Notes: generated from the letters alone by a model not told the origin. A stretch of 64,000 nt of DNA from Citreicella sp. C3M06 (GCF_018860705.1 NZ_JAHKQA010000091.1:1-64000), one strand, 5' to 3'; positions 1 to 11,739 are shown, counted from the first letter of the stretch. Program-made: numbers and translations.

Positions 1-45
1 AATGCATCCTGACCCTAGCTCTGCCGCAAGAGACAGGAGAACGGC

Positions 46-1092
46 ATGGAACTTGGCCTTTATACCTTTGGCGATGTCGGCACCAACCCGGCCACCGGCG
101 AAAAGATCGATGCGCGCAAGCGGTTGAAGCATCTGCTGGAAGAGATCCGGCTGGCGGATGAGGTGGGCCTTGATGTGTTCGGCCTTGGCGAGCATCACCG
201 GGCGAATTACGCGGTCTCCTCGCCTGCCACGGTGTTAGCGGCGGCGGCATCGGTGACATCGAAGATCCGGCTCAGCTCGGCGGTGACGGTGCTCAGCTCG
301 GATGACCCGGTGCGGGTCTACCAGCAATTCGCCACGCTGGACAATCTCAGCGACGGGCGGGCCGAGCTGATGGTGGGGCGTGGCAGCTTTATCGAGAGCT
401 TCCCGCTATTTGGTCATGCGCTCGAGGATTACGACGCGCTGTTCGAGGAAAAGCTGGCGATGCTGCTTGAAATCGACGCGCAGACGCTGCTGAGCTGGCC
501 GGGCAGCGATCACACGCAGGCGCTCGACCGGCAGGGGGTCTATCCGCGCCCGGTGTCGGGCAGGCTGCCGATCTGGATCGCCGCCGGGGGCAGCCGGCAA
601 AGCATGGTGCGGGCTGGCGCTTTGGGCCGCCCGCTGGCGCTGGCGATCATCGGCGGCGAACCGCGTCGATTCTCGGCGCTCACCAATCTGTATCGCCGCG
701 CGGCTGCGCAGGCGGGGCACGCAGACAGCGCGCGGGTGTCGATGAACGTACACGGCTTTGTCGGCAAGGACGCGCGGCGCGCGGCGGATCTGTTCTATCC
801 GGCGCAAAAGGCGGTGATGGACCAGCTTGGCCGCGAGCGCGGCTGGGGGCCGCAAAGCCGGGCGCAATTCGATGCCGCGATGGGCCCGGAGGGGGCGCAA
901 TTCGTTGGCTCTCCGGCGCAGATCACCGACAAGATCCTGTCGCTGCGCGAGGATCTGGGGTTCGATCGGGTGACCATCCAGATGGCCACCGGGGTGATCG
1001 CGCATGCCGAAATGCTCAGGGCGATCGAACTGCTGGGCAGCCATGTCGCGCCCGAGCTGCGAAAGGCGGGGGGACGCCCTTACCGCCCCTGA
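46..1092 (+). CDS. LLM class flavin-dependent oxidoreductase
   Basis: A 348-residue bacterial luciferase-like monooxygenase with the typical TIM-barrel layout. The N-terminus (MELGLYTFGD) and the GLGEHH and DNLSDGRAELMVGRG segments are characteristic of the single-component F420/FMN-dependent group. Proteins of this family oxidise small organic substrates using reduced flavin; the substrate cannot be read from sequence. ATG at 46 is preceded by AGGAG at 35-39, which fixes the start. It ends 13 bp inside the convergent MoxR gene, so the two transcripts overlap at their 3' ends. No flavin reductase lies next to it. Confidence 0.9.
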   Translation: MELGLYTFGDVGTNPATGEKIDARKRLKHLLEEIRLADEVGLDVFGLGEHHRANYAVSSPATVLAAAASVTSKIRLSSAVTVLSSDDPVRVYQQFATLDNLSDGRAELMVGRGSFIESFPLFGHALEDYDALFEEKLAMLLEIDAQTLLSWPGSDHTQALDRQGVYPRPVSGRLPIWIAAGGSRQSMVRAGALGRPLALAIIGGEPRRFSALTNLYRRAAAQAGHADSARVSMNVHGFVGKDARRAADLFYPAQKAVMDQLGRERGWGPQSRAQFDAAMGPEGAQFVGSPAQITDKILSLREDLGFDRVTIQMATGVIAHAEMLRAIELLGSHVAPELRKAGGRPYRP

Positions 1093-1922
1093 CGGCGGGC
1101 CATGAAGGCCAGCCGTTCGAACAGGTGCACATCCTGCTCGTTCTTGAGCAGGGCACCATGCAGGCGGGGCAGGGCGCTGGCGCCGTCTCTCTTCAGATCT
1201 TCGGGGCTCAGATCCTCGGCCAGCAGCAGCTTGAGCCAGTCGAGCACCTCGGAGGTCGAGGGTTTCTTTTTCAGTCCGGTCTGCTCGCGCAGCTCGTAGA
1301 ATTGCGTCAGCGCTTCGGTCAGCAGGGCGGGCTTGATGCCGGGGTGATGCACCTCGACGATCTGGCGCAGGGTCTCGGGGTCGGGAAAGCGGATGTAGTG
1401 AAAGAAACAGCGGCGCAGGAAGGCGTCGGGCAGTTCTTTTTCGTTGTTCGAAGTGATGATGACGATGGGGCGGGTGCTCGCGCGGATGGTCTCGCCGGTC
1501 TCGTAGACGTGGAATTCCATCCGGTCGAGTTCCTGCAACAGGTCGTTGGGGAATTCGATGTCGGCCTTGTCGATCTCGTCGATCAGCAGAACCAGCTTGT
1601 GGTCGGCCTCGAAGGCCTGCCACAGCTTGCCCTTGCGGATGTAATTGGCCACGTCATGCACACGGGCATCGCCAAGCTGGCTGTCGCGCAGACGGCTGAC
1701 CGCGTCATATTCATAAAGCCCCTGTTGGGCGCGGGTGGTGGATTTGATGTTCCACTCGATCATCGGCAGGCTCAGCGCGCTGGCGACCTGCCGGGCAAGT
1801 TCGGTCTTGCCGGTGCCGGGCTCGCCCTTGACCAGAAGCGGGCGTTCCAGCGTGATCGCCGCGTTGACGGCGACAGTCAGATCGTCGGTGGCGATATAGT
1901 TGCCGGTTCCGTCGAAACGCAT
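1080..1922 (-). CDS. MoxR-family AAA+ ATPase
   Basis: A 280-residue AAA+ ATPase. Walker A (GEPGTGKTE) lies near residue 33 and Walker B (LVLLIDEID) near 110. MoxR ATPases act as chaperones that mature metalloenzymes or surface complexes, normally together with a von Willebrand A partner. The start at 1922 (MRFDGTGNYI) is chosen over one nine codons upstream because AGGAGG lies just ahead of it. The FemAB-like gene lies 80 bp upstream on the same strand. No VWA gene follows; the next gene is convergent. Confidence 0.92.
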   Translation of the reverse strand: MRFDGTGNYIATDDLTVAVNAAITLERPLLVKGEPGTGKTELARQVASALSLPMIEWNIKSTTRAQQGLYEYDAVSRLRDSQLGDARVHDVANYIRKGKLWQAFEADHKLVLLIDEIDKADIEFPNDLLQELDRMEFHVYETGETIRASTRPIVIITSNNEKELPDAFLRRCFFHYIRFPDPETLRQIVEVHHPGIKPALLTEALTQFYELREQTGLKKKPSTSEVLDWLKLLLAEDLSPEDLKRDGASALPRLHGALLKNEQDVHLFERLAFMARRQGR

Positions 1923-2002
1923 GAGGGGCCTCCTGATTGCTCGCCCCAAGGGATAGGGGCTGCGAGGGGGGCTTGCAAGCCGGGCCAGATCGGGCGGGCC
2001 GC

Positions 2003-2890
2003 TTACGCGGAGAGGCGCGGCGGCAGGCGGCGCGCGATCGGCGCCAGCGCGCCAAGGTGCAGCCAGCTGCCGCCAAGCCGGTGCAACTCGGCCCCGGTGC
2101 CCAGCTTGAACCGGGTCAGCCCCGGTGCATCGTCGGAATTGAGAATGCCCAGATCAAGCAAGCGGTGCCCCTTGTCCGCAAGATACTGCATCGCCTCCCA
2201 GAGCAGGGCGTTCATCGCGTTGAGGCGGCGCCCCTCAGGCAGCGAAACGCCCATCTGCCATGTGGCCATCGGGCCATGCAGCAGAATGGCGATCGAGGCG
2301 ACGGCGACGCCATTGTGCCGCGCCTCCCAGATCAGCGCCTTGCCGGGGTTTTCGCGCGCATAGGCGGCGATCAGCGCCGGGGGCAGGGCGCGGTACTGCC
2401 GCGTGCGAGCCTGCAACGCTTCGGCGCGCATGATCCAGTGACCGCCGGACAGCGGGTGGCGGGTGATCTTTAGCGGCACGCGCGCGGTGCGGTTCAGCCG
2501 GTTGCGCCATTTCTGGTGCATGGCGGCGCGCATCGCGTCGTTGTCACCAAGCGGCAGGATGGCAAGGCTCGCGGCGGTCATCACCGGCCAGAACCCGGCA
2601 GCGCGCAGGGCCTGCCCATCTTGCTGCGCCGCGTTCAAAAGCAGGGGCGTTCGGCGCTGGCCCCGCGCCAGCGGCAGCCAGTCTTCGGGGCGAGCAGCGG
2701 TCTTGCAGACCGGCCCGCGCGAGATCAGGTCGATTTGCCCGAGCAGGGGTAGGCGGCGCGACTGGACCAGCCAGCGCATGTCGGGGTCTTGCGTCGGCCC
2801 GCTAGAGCCGCAGCGCACCGACAGGCCAAGCGCCGCGAGGGTGCGGGCGTATTCGGGCGATTGAGTCAATGGGAGGGCGAGCGATTCCAT
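2003..2890 (-). CDS. FemAB/GNAT-like acyltransferase
   Basis: A 295-residue protein with the two-lobe GNAT/FemAB look. A basic segment (HQKWRNRLNRTAR) comes mid-protein. It is followed by a GVAVASIAILLHG strand, a WQMG...NALLWEAMQYL segment and the LDLGILNSDDAPGLTRFKLGTGA block seen in Acetyltransf_6 (CelD/BcsL-like) proteins. Such proteins transfer acyl or aminoacyl groups to peptidoglycan precursors, lipids or exopolysaccharide. The acceptor is not predictable here. The start at 2890 (MESLALPLTQ) removes an unlikely Pro/Arg-rich N-terminal extension. It may be co-transcribed with the MoxR gene downstream. Confidence 0.75.
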   Translation of the reverse strand: MESLALPLTQSPEYARTLAALGLSVRCGSSGPTQDPDMRWLVQSRRLPLLGQIDLISRGPVCKTAARPEDWLPLARGQRRTPLLLNAAQQDGQALRAAGFWPVMTAASLAILPLGDNDAMRAAMHQKWRNRLNRTARVPLKITRHPLSGGHWIMRAEALQARTRQYRALPPALIAAYARENPGKALIWEARHNGVAVASIAILLHGPMATWQMGVSLPEGRRLNAMNALLWEAMQYLADKGHRLLDLGILNSDDAPGLTRFKLGTGAELHRLGGSWLHLGALAPIARRLPPRLSA

Positions 2891-2937
2891 GATCTGGATT
2901 AAGGATCTGGAAAGTAAATTCGTGGTTAAGTCGCGGC

Positions 2938-3102
2938 ATGGCACAGTTGCAAACACGGCGCCAACGGGCGCATCCCACCGGTGCAAGGTCGCTCGCGACC
3001 GTTGCGCCAAGGCCGAAACCCACCGCCGCCGCGGCGCTGCTGGTGGCGACGGCCCTGTCACTGCCCTTTGGGGCGCTGGCCTTGTTCGACCTGCTGTTCT
3101 AG
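2938..3102 (+). CDS. Small hydrophobic-tail protein, 54 aa
   Basis: A short ORF divergent from the FemAB-like gene, starting at ATG 2938 and ending at TAG 3102. The first ~30 residues are basic and the last ~24 (TAAAALLVATALSLPFGALA...) form one predicted membrane segment. No clear Shine-Dalgarno sequence precedes the ATG. The function is unknown, and it may be a chance ORF. It is listed because the charge and hydrophobicity pattern is protein-like and it fills the gap between two genes. Confidence 0.4.
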   Translation: MAQLQTRRQRAHPTGARSLATVAPRPKPTAAAALLVATALSLPFGALALFDLLF

Positions 3103-3185
3103 ACGGTCGCCACCCAAGGGACGGCGGCAACCGGGCAGCCCCCGGGGGCGAGGATCCGCGCCCCCGGAGGCTGTGAAATCAGCGT

Positions 3186-4439
3186 TCAGTCCGCCAGCTT
3201 GACCAGCGCATGACGCTTCTTGCCCGCGCTCAGCTTGACAGGGGCGCTCAGGGCACCTGCGTTCAGCATCAGGCCAGCGTCGGTCAGGGCGGCATCGTCG
3301 ATGCGCGCGCCGTTCTCGGTGATAAGGCGTTTGGCTTCCTTGCCCGACTTGGCCAGACCCGCGCGCACGATCACCTGCACGATGGAGATCCCGTCGCCGA
3401 TTTCGTCGCGCGTCAGTTCCAGCGTCGGAAGATCGTCGCCGACGCCGCCCTTCTCGAACACCTCGCGGGCGGTGGCCTCGGCCGCGGCCGCCGCCTCGGC
3501 CCCGTGGCACAGGGTGGTGACCTCGTTCGCAAGCACGATCTTGGCCTCGTTGATCTCGGCCCCGCCAAGCGCGCCAAGCCGCTCGCACTCCTCGACCGGC
3601 AGCTCGGTATAAAGCTTGAGGAACCGCCCAACGTCGGCATCCGTCGAATTGCGCCAGAACTGCCAGAACTCATAGGGCGACAGCATGTCGGCGTTCAGCC
3701 ACATCGCACCGCCGGCGGATTTGCCCATCTTCTTGCCATCCGATGTGGTCAGCAGTGGCGAGGTCAGGCCAAAGATCTCGTGATCCAGCACCCGCCGGGT
3801 CAGATCGATGCCATTAATGATGTTGCCCCACTGATCCGAGCCGCCCATCTGCAACAGGCAGCCGTACCGCCGGTTCAGTTCAAGGAAATCATAGGCCTGA
3901 AGGATCATGTAGTTGAATTCGAGAAAGCTCAGCGACTGCTCACGATCCAGCCGCGATTTCACCGATTCAAACGACAGCATCCGGTTGACCGAGAAATGCC
4001 GCCCGATGTCGCGCAGGAAGGACAGGTAGTTCAGCTCGTCCAGCCATTCGGCGTTGTTGAGCATAAGCGCGCCCGTCGGCCCGTCGCCGTAATCGAGATA
4101 TTTCGCAAAGACCTGCTTCATTCCGTCGATGTTGGCGTCGATCTGCTCGGCGGTCAGCAGCGGGCGCTCATCGGCGCGAAAGCTGGGGTCGCCCACCTTG
4201 GTTGTGCCGCCCCCCATCAGGGTGATCGGCTGGTGACCGGTTTTTTGCAGCCAGCGCAGCATCATGATGTTCAGCAAATGCCCGACATGCAACGATTTTG
4301 CGGTCGCGTCATAGCCGATATAGGTAGTGACCACTCCCGCGGTGAGCGCCTCGTCGAGGCCCTGATAATCGGTGCAATCGGCCAGAAAGCCGCGCTCCAT
4401 CATGACGCGCATGAAGTCCGATTTGGGATGGTAGGTCAT
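3186..4439 (-). CDS. tyrS: Tyrosyl-tRNA synthetase
   Basis: 417 residues, normal length for bacterial TyrRS. This class I synthetase charges tRNA-Tyr in the cytoplasm. The HIGH-type motif is HVGH at residues 51-54 and the KMSKS-type motif is KMGKS at 237-241. The tyrosine-binding block [11 protein letters not shown] is at about 197-208. The last ~65 residues form an S4 RNA-binding domain. It is transcribed divergently from anmK with a very short intergenic gap. Confidence 0.98.
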   Translation of the reverse strand: MTYHPKSDFMRVMMERGFLADCTDYQGLDEALTAGVVTTYIGYDATAKSLHVGHLLNIMMLRWLQKTGHQPITLMGGGTTKVGDPSFRADERPLLTAEQIDANIDGMKQVFAKYLDYGDGPTGALMLNNAEWLDELNYLSFLRDIGRHFSVNRMLSFESVKSRLDREQSLSFLEFNYMILQAYDFLELNRRYGCLLQMGGSDQWGNIINGIDLTRRVLDHEIFGLTSPLLTTSDGKKMGKSAGGAMWLNADMLSPYEFWQFWRNSTDADVGRFLKLYTELPVEECERLGALGGAEINEAKIVLANEVTTLCHGAEAAAAAEATAREVFEKGGVGDDLPTLELTRDEIGDGISIVQVIVRAGLAKSGKEAKRLITENGARIDDAALTDAGLMLNAGALSAPVKLSAGKKRHALVKLAD

Positions 4440-4492
4440 GGGGGTTCCCTCTAATACGATTGGGCAATCCTATAAGGCTGGGGCGCGTCGGA

Positions 4493-5593
4493 GTGAAGGG
4501 CAAGTTGAACGAAGGGCCGGTGTGGGCGCTGGGGGCGATGTCGGGCACGTCTTTGGACGGTGTCGATGCGGCGATGCTGCAAACCGACGGGCGGCAGATC
4601 TTTGCCTTCGGTGACAGCGGTTATCGGCGCTACACGGATGGTGAGCGCGAGGTGCTGCGCGCCGCGCTGGGCCGTTGGCCGGGCGAAGACGTCAGCGCCG
4701 CCGAGACTGTGATCCTCGATGCCCATGCCGAGCTTCTGGCAGGCTTCCCGCAGGCCGAGCTGGTCGGTTTCCACGGCCAGACGCTTGCGCATGAGCCGCG
4801 CGGGCGCGGCACTTGGCAGATCGGCGACGGCGCGGCGCTGGCCGAACGCCTCGGCCGCGATGTCGTCTACGATTTTCGCTCGGCCGACGTGGCGCTGGGC
4901 GGTGAGGGGGCCCCGCTGGCGCCGTTTTTCCATTTCGCCTGCGCGCAGTGGATGGGAGCGAGCGAGCCGGTAGCCTTCCTCAACCTCGGCGGCGTCGGCA
5001 ATCTGACCTGGGTGGATCCGCGCCGGGCTGCACCGGAAGAAGACGGCGCCTTGCTGGCCTTCGATACCGGCCCGGCGAACGCGCCGCTGAACGATCTTGT
5101 GGCGCAGCGGCTGGGGCTGGACTGTGACCGCGACGGCGAACTTGCGGCGCGCGGCGCCGTGGTCGACGGCGCGCTCGAGCTGTTCCTTCAAGAAGACTAT
5201 TTCCGCCGGATGCCGCCCAAATCACTCGACCGCGATGATTTTTCGCTGATGCTCGATCTGGTGCGCGAACTCGATGACGCGGATGCGGCTGCTACGATGA
5301 CCGCCATGGCCGCCACGGCGGTGATGCTGGGGATGGAGCATTGTCCGATCCCGCCCGCCCGCCTGCTGGTTTGCGGCGGCGGTCGCCACAATCCGGTCAT
5401 GATGCGGATGCTGTCGGCAGGGCTGGACTGCGCGGTGGAGCCGGTCGAAACCGCAGGCCTCGACGGCGACATGCTCGAAGCGCAGGCGTTTGCCTATCTC
5501 GCGGTTCGCATCATGCGGCGGATGCCGACATCCGCACCTAGCACCACAGGGGTTGCGGCCCCTGTCAGCGGTGGCCAGATCGCGCGCATCTGA
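4493..5593 (+). CDS. anmK: Anhydro-N-acetylmuramic acid kinase
   Basis: About 366 residues from GTG 4493. AnmK phosphorylates and hydrolyses 1,6-anhydro-MurNAc to MurNAc-6-phosphate in peptidoglycan recycling. The diagnostic [15 protein letters not shown] motif lies near the N-terminus. [21 protein letters not shown] and [10 protein letters not shown] follow as the ATP/sugar-binding blocks. The start is uncertain: a TTG at 4460 opens the frame and another TTG lies at 4505. None has a strong ribosome site, and a TATAAG box at 4471-4476 suggests a very short or absent leader. Confidence 0.93.
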   Translation: MKGKLNEGPVWALGAMSGTSLDGVDAAMLQTDGRQIFAFGDSGYRRYTDGEREVLRAALGRWPGEDVSAAETVILDAHAELLAGFPQAELVGFHGQTLAHEPRGRGTWQIGDGAALAERLGRDVVYDFRSADVALGGEGAPLAPFFHFACAQWMGASEPVAFLNLGGVGNLTWVDPRRAAPEEDGALLAFDTGPANAPLNDLVAQRLGLDCDRDGELAARGAVVDGALELFLQEDYFRRMPPKSLDRDDFSLMLDLVRELDDADAAATMTAMAATAVMLGMEHCPIPPARLLVCGGGRHNPVMMRMLSAGLDCAVEPVETAGLDGDMLEAQAFAYLAVRIMRRMPTSAPSTTGVAAPVSGGQIARI

Positions 5594-5619
5594 CAGCCGC
5601 CTGCTCGCGCTGAAAGGTC

Positions 5620-5732
5620 GGATGCCTCCGGCGGGAGTTTATTTGGCAAGATGAAGGATAAGCGCCGCGCCCCGGCTTCATCTTGCCGGTTAAACTCCGG
5701 GGGGAGCGCGCAGCGCGGGGGGCTGGCCCCCC
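5620..5732. repeat. Dispersed intergenic repeat, inverted pair with GC hairpin
   Basis: In the 207 bp between anmK and the ABC-F gene, a copy of a dispersed element (GATGCCTCCGGCGGGAG... to ...GGCAAGATGAAG, 5620-5657) faces an inverted copy (CTTCATCTTGCC...AAACTCCGG, 5676-5705). Next to it is a perfect six-base G/C hairpin with a CTGG loop at 5717-5732. Related copies occur at 17211, 31534, 41297, 45014 and 45101. The hairpin may help terminate anmK transcription. Confidence 0.75.
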
Positions 5733-5800
5733 TCTGCAGTTGCCATCCGCGCATGCGTTGCCACTTGACGCCGCTCGTGCCGCCCAATAGCGCAGGCGGC

Positions 5801-7615
5801 ATGGCACAGGCACCTCTTCTTCAGCTCTCCGACATCGCGCTCACCTTTGGTGGCGAGCCGGTATTCTCTGGTCTTTCGCTCAACGTCCAGCCCGGCGATC
5901 GCGTCGCGCTGGTGGGCCGCAACGGGTCAGGCAAATCGACCCTGATGAAGGTGATGGCCGGCATCGTCGAGCCGGACACCGGCGGGCGCGTGGTGCCGTC
6001 GGGCACCTCGGTTGGTTACATGGAGCAGGATCCAGATCTGACCGGCTTCGAGACGCTTGGTGAGTACGCCGCCGAAGGGTTGGGGCCCGCCGAGATGTAT
6101 CTTGTCGAAGCGGCTGGCGAAGGGCTGGGTTTCGACCCCGACCGCGCCGTGGCGACCGCCTCGGGCGGCGAGCGGCGGCGCGCGGCGCTGGCCCGGCTGA
6201 TGGCGCGCGACCCCGATGTGATGCTGTTGGACGAGCCGACCAACCATCTCGACATTTCCGCCATCCGCTGGCTTGAGGATGAGCTCAAGCGCACCCGCAA
6301 GGCCTTTGTCCTGATCAGCCACGACCGGCGTTTCCTTGAGGAGCTGACCCGCGCCACGCTTTGGATCGACCGCGGCGCCGTGCGGCGGCGTGAGCAGGGC
6401 TTCAAGGCCTTCGAGGACTGGCGCGACAAGATCTGGGCCGAAGAGGACGAGGCCCGCCACAAGCTGGATCGCAAGATCAAGGCCGAGGCGAAATGGGCCG
6501 TGGAAGGCATCAGCGCGCGGCGGACCCGCAATCAGGGCCGGGTGCGTGCGCTTCAGGCGCTGCGTCAGGACCGGGCCGGGATGATCCGCCGGCAAGGCAC
6601 GGCTGCGATGGATCTGGCCTCGGCCCCGGTGTCCGGCAAGAAGGTGGTCGAAGCCACGGATGTGTCGAAGTCCTTTGGCGACAAGGACATCGTGACCGGC
6701 TTTTCGCTGACCGTGCAGCGCGGCGACCGCGTGGCATTTGTCGGGCCGAACGGCACCGGCAAGACCACGCTGATCCGCATGCTGATGGGAGAGATCGCCC
6801 CCGATGCGGGGAGCATCAAGCTTGGCACCAACCTCGTCTCGGCGGTGTTCGACCAGAGCCGGGCGCAACTTGACCCAGAGATGAGCCTTTGGGAAAACCT
6901 TGTCGGCGACAAGGACATGCGTGTGTCGGGCAAGGCCGACCAGGTGCTGGTGCGCGGCCAGCCCAAGCACGTTGTCGGCTATCTCAAGGAATTCCTGTTC
7001 GACGAGCGGCAGGCGCGTGCGCCGGTGCGCTCGCTGTCGGGCGGGGAAAAGGCGCGCTTGCTGCTGGCCAAGCTGATGGCGCGGGAAAGCAACTTGCTGG
7101 TGCTCGACGAGCCGACAAACGATCTTGATGTCGAGACGCTGGACCTGTTGCAGGATCTGCTCAGCGACTACGACGGCACGGTGATGATCGTCAGCCACGA
7201 CCGCGATTTCCTCGACCGGGTGGCCACCACCACGGTGGCGATGGAAGGCGATGGGCGCGCCGTGGTCTATGCGGGCGGCTGGACGGATTATCAGACGCAG
7301 CGCGCCGAGGCGAGCTCTGATGCCCCTGCCACTGTGGCCAAGGCGGCCAAGCCTGCGGCAGGCAAGGCACAGGCGAAACCGCAGGCCGGGCTGAGCTTTA
7401 CCGAGAAGCACCGTCTTGAAGAACTGCCCGGCGTCATCGCGCGGCTCGAGGCCGAGATCGGCAAGCTTGAACAGTTGCTGATGGATGGCGATCTGTTCAC
7501 CCGCGAACCGGTGAAGTTCCGCAAGGCCACCGAGGCGCTCAGCGAGCGGCAGGTCAAGCTTGCGGCGGCCGAGGAAGAATGGCTCACGCTTGAAGAAAAG
7601 GCAGAGCAGGGCTGA
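5801..7615 (+). CDS. uup: ABC-F family ATPase, Uup-like
   Basis: 604 residues with two ABC ATPase domains and no membrane segment. Walker A motifs are GRNGSGKST (residues 39-47) and GPNGTGKTT. Signature motifs are SGGERRRAAL and LSGGEKARLLL. Walker B motifs are VMLLDEPTNHLD and LLVLDEPTNDLD. The C-terminal ~90 residues (EKHRLEELPGVIARLEAEIG) form the Uup-type coiled-coil DNA/RNA-binding domain. ABC-F proteins act on the ribosome or in genome stability. The start MAQAPLLQLS at 5801 excludes an upstream frame that runs through the intergenic repeat. Confidence 0.93.
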   Translation: MAQAPLLQLSDIALTFGGEPVFSGLSLNVQPGDRVALVGRNGSGKSTLMKVMAGIVEPDTGGRVVPSGTSVGYMEQDPDLTGFETLGEYAAEGLGPAEMYLVEAAGEGLGFDPDRAVATASGGERRRAALARLMARDPDVMLLDEPTNHLDISAIRWLEDELKRTRKAFVLISHDRRFLEELTRATLWIDRGAVRRREQGFKAFEDWRDKIWAEEDEARHKLDRKIKAEAKWAVEGISARRTRNQGRVRALQALRQDRAGMIRRQGTAAMDLASAPVSGKKVVEATDVSKSFGDKDIVTGFSLTVQRGDRVAFVGPNGTGKTTLIRMLMGEIAPDAGSIKLGTNLVSAVFDQSRAQLDPEMSLWENLVGDKDMRVSGKADQVLVRGQPKHVVGYLKEFLFDERQARAPVRSLSGGEKARLLLAKLMARESNLLVLDEPTNDLDVETLDLLQDLLSDYDGTVMIVSHDRDFLDRVATTTVAMEGDGRAVVYAGGWTDYQTQRAEASSDAPATVAKAAKPAAGKAQAKPQAGLSFTEKHRLEELPGVIARLEAEIGKLEQLLMDGDLFTREPVKFRKATEALSERQVKLAAAEEEWLTLEEKAEQG

Positions 7616-7629
7616 GCGGGCGCCCCGGC

Positions 7630-8706
7630 TCAGCGCTCGCGCAGGTTCAGCCGGCCATCGGCAAGCCCCATGAAGCCGACCGTCAGCAAGATGCGCACGA
7701 CGTGGTGCAGGCTGACCAGCGCCGGGTTTGCCGCGAGGCTGAGCGCGATCACCGACATCTCGGTGACGCCGCCCGGCGCGTAGGCCAGTAGCAATTGCAG
7801 GAACGGCAGGCCCGTCACCTGCCCAAGCACCAGTGCAAAGGCCGCGCCAAGCATCAGCATCCAAGAGACGGAAACAAGGCTCAGCCCGAGAGAGCGGCGC
7901 AGCATCGCCAGCGTCATGCCGGTGAACCGCAGGCCCAGCGACACGCCGATCACCACCTGCGCCGTTGCGATCAGCCAGAACGGCAGGTGCAGATCGACGC
8001 CTCCGGACAGGGTCAGCCCCGCCGCAAGGATCAGCGGCCCGGTGATCTGCGCGGCGGGCAGGCGCAGTTTCTGGCCCAGCCACAGCCCGGCCAGCGCCGC
8101 CAGCACGATCAGCGGCAGCGTCATCAGCGCCACCGGTTCTGATACGATCGCCGCGCCTGCCGCGCTGCCTACAGGGTGCCCGACCCACAGCGACAGCCCG
8201 GTCGGCAGCAATGTGATCACGAGGATAATTCGCAGGAATTGCTGGGCCGTAAGCACCGGCAGATCCGCCCCGGCGCGCTCGCCCATCACAAGGCTTTCCA
8301 TCAGCCCGCCCGGCATTCCGGCATAAAATGCGGTGGCCCGGCGGTAACCGCCGAGCTTGTGGAAGATCAGGTAATTGCCCGCGTGGGCAAGCAGCACGAA
8401 TCCCGCCAGCGCCGACAGGGTCAGGGTGAAATCGCCGATGTCGTTCAACAGTTCGGGCTGGACCTGTGTGCCGATCATCACGCCGATCAACCCGATGAAC
8501 AGGGTCCGGAACCGTTCGGGAAAGCGGTAATCGCGCAGCACGGATGTCGCCCCCAGCGCAACCGCTGCCCCGGCACCGCCAAGGCTGCCCAGCATGAACG
8601 GCATGGGCAGGTGCAGCGCCGTCGCGGCAAGCCCGCAAACCCCGCCAAGGGCCAGCAGCGCCGCGGTGATCACGATCATGCGAAGGGTGAGAGTCGTTCC
8701 GTACAT
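7630..8706 (-). CDS. AbrB-family membrane protein (COG3180 type)
   Basis: 358 residues made of about ten hydrophobic segments arranged as an internal duplication, each half ending in a G/A-rich hairpin (LPMPFMLGSLGGAGAA; PAAQITGPLILAAG). This matches the AbrB/'ammonia monooxygenase-like' membrane family, named for a mistaken annotation and thought to be transporters or regulators. Substrate unknown. ATG 8706 has no clear ribosome site; ATG 8679 is an alternative. It is convergent with the ABC-F gene. Confidence 0.8.
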   Translation of the reverse strand: MYGTTLTLRMIVITAALLALGGVCGLAATALHLPMPFMLGSLGGAGAAVALGATSVLRDYRFPERFRTLFIGLIGVMIGTQVQPELLNDIGDFTLTLSALAGFVLLAHAGNYLIFHKLGGYRRATAFYAGMPGGLMESLVMGERAGADLPVLTAQQFLRIILVITLLPTGLSLWVGHPVGSAAGAAIVSEPVALMTLPLIVLAALAGLWLGQKLRLPAAQITGPLILAAGLTLSGGVDLHLPFWLIATAQVVIGVSLGLRFTGMTLAMLRRSLGLSLVSVSWMLMLGAAFALVLGQVTGLPFLQLLLAYAPGGVTEMSVIALSLAANPALVSLHHVVRILLTVGFMGLADGRLNLRER

Positions 8707-8795
8707 CGTCGCGGAGCGAACCAGAAACGCACAACAAGCGCAATGGGTTGTAAAGAGATCTTGGCGATCGGGGCGCCCGTGCTAAACCTGTCGAA

Positions 8796-9902
8796 ATGCA
8801 ATCAGCGCTTTTCATCGGATCGAACATCTATCGCGGCTCGCGCTACGGCGCGCGCCACCCTCTGTCGATCGAACGGGTGCCCGCCGCGACGGATCTTGCG
8901 CGTCAGCTTGGCTGGCTGCCGCCCGCGCTGTACCGCACCAGTCCGAGGGCAAGGCCACAGGCGCTGAGCGCCTTCCATGACGCCGATTACATCGCCGCGC
9001 TGATGCAGGCCGAAGCCGAAGGCATGGTCTCGGACAGGGCGCGCGAACGCTATGGGCTGGGCACCCTGTCGAACCCGGTGTTCCCCGAGATGTTCCGCAG
9101 GCCGGCCACGGCGGTCGGCGGTGGGCTGCTGGCGGCGGAATTGCTGATGTCCGGCGCGGTGCGCGCGGTGCACAATCCCGGCGGCGGCACGCATCACGCG
9201 CTCAGGGGGCGCGCCAGCGGTTTTTGCTTTCTCAACGAGCCGGTGCTGACGATCCTGCATCTTCTGCGGCTGGGGGCGGGGCGGGTGGTCTATGTCGACA
9301 TCGACGCGCATCACGGCGATGGTGTGGAATTCGCCTTTCCCGGCTCGGACCGGGTGCGGGTGATCTCGGTGCACGAGGATCGGCGCTGGCCCTTCACCGG
9401 GGCGCTGAACGATGATGCAGGCGGGGCGGCGTTCAACCTGCCGGTGCCGCGCGATTTCAACGACAGCGAATTCGAGCGCGTGCTCGAAGATCTGATCGTT
9501 CCGGCGACCGAAGGCTTTCGCCCTGATGCTGTGTTCCTGCAATGCGGCGCGGATGCGCTGAGCGAAGACCCGCTGTCGCGGCTGGCCCTGTCGAACAACA
9601 GCCATTTCCGCGCGGTGCGCCGCCTGATGCAGATCGCGCCAAGGCTCGTGGTCTCGGGCGGCGGCGGCTACAACCCGTGGTCGGTGGCGCGCTGCTGGGC
9701 CGGGGTCTGGGCGACGCTGTCAGGGCAGGAGATCCCGGACCGCCTGCCAGACCCCGCGGCGCGCATGTTGGCAGCGCTGGACTGGCACCGCAAGGGGCGG
9801 CCCGACGCGGCGCTTTTGTCGACCCTGCGCGATGCACCAAGGCCGGGATCGGTGCGGTCCGAAATCCGCGAGGGCATCGCGCAGCTGCGGCAACGGCTCT
9901 GA
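8796..9902 (+). CDS. Histone deacetylase-family amidohydrolase
   Basis: 368 residues of the class I/II deacetylase fold (AcuC/acetylpolyamine amidohydrolase group). Catalytic features are visible: the His pair in GGGTHHAL, the zinc ligands in YVDIDAHHGDG, the further Asp in LQCGADAL, and the GGGGYN turn. These zinc enzymes remove acetyl groups from lysine, polyamines or acetoin-related substrates; the substrate here is unknown. It is divergent from the AbrB-type gene and convergent with glmS, with 19 bp between stop codons. Confidence 0.92.
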   Translation: MQSALFIGSNIYRGSRYGARHPLSIERVPAATDLARQLGWLPPALYRTSPRARPQALSAFHDADYIAALMQAEAEGMVSDRARERYGLGTLSNPVFPEMFRRPATAVGGGLLAAELLMSGAVRAVHNPGGGTHHALRGRASGFCFLNEPVLTILHLLRLGAGRVVYVDIDAHHGDGVEFAFPGSDRVRVISVHEDRRWPFTGALNDDAGGAAFNLPVPRDFNDSEFERVLEDLIVPATEGFRPDAVFLQCGADALSEDPLSRLALSNNSHFRAVRRLMQIAPRLVVSGGGGYNPWSVARCWAGVWATLSGQEIPDRLPDPAARMLAALDWHRKGRPDAALLSTLRDAPRPGSVRSEIREGIAQLRQRL

Positions 9903-9921
9903 GCGAGGCCGCGCGTGCGCG

Positions 9922-11739
<1,818 letters not shown>

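Noticed and set aside
5927-8827. 966-codon open frame on the minus strand opposite uup and the AbrB-type gene
   Set aside because: It is antisense to two well supported genes, lacks domains, and is rich in His/Arg/Ala as expected of a GC-rich shadow frame.
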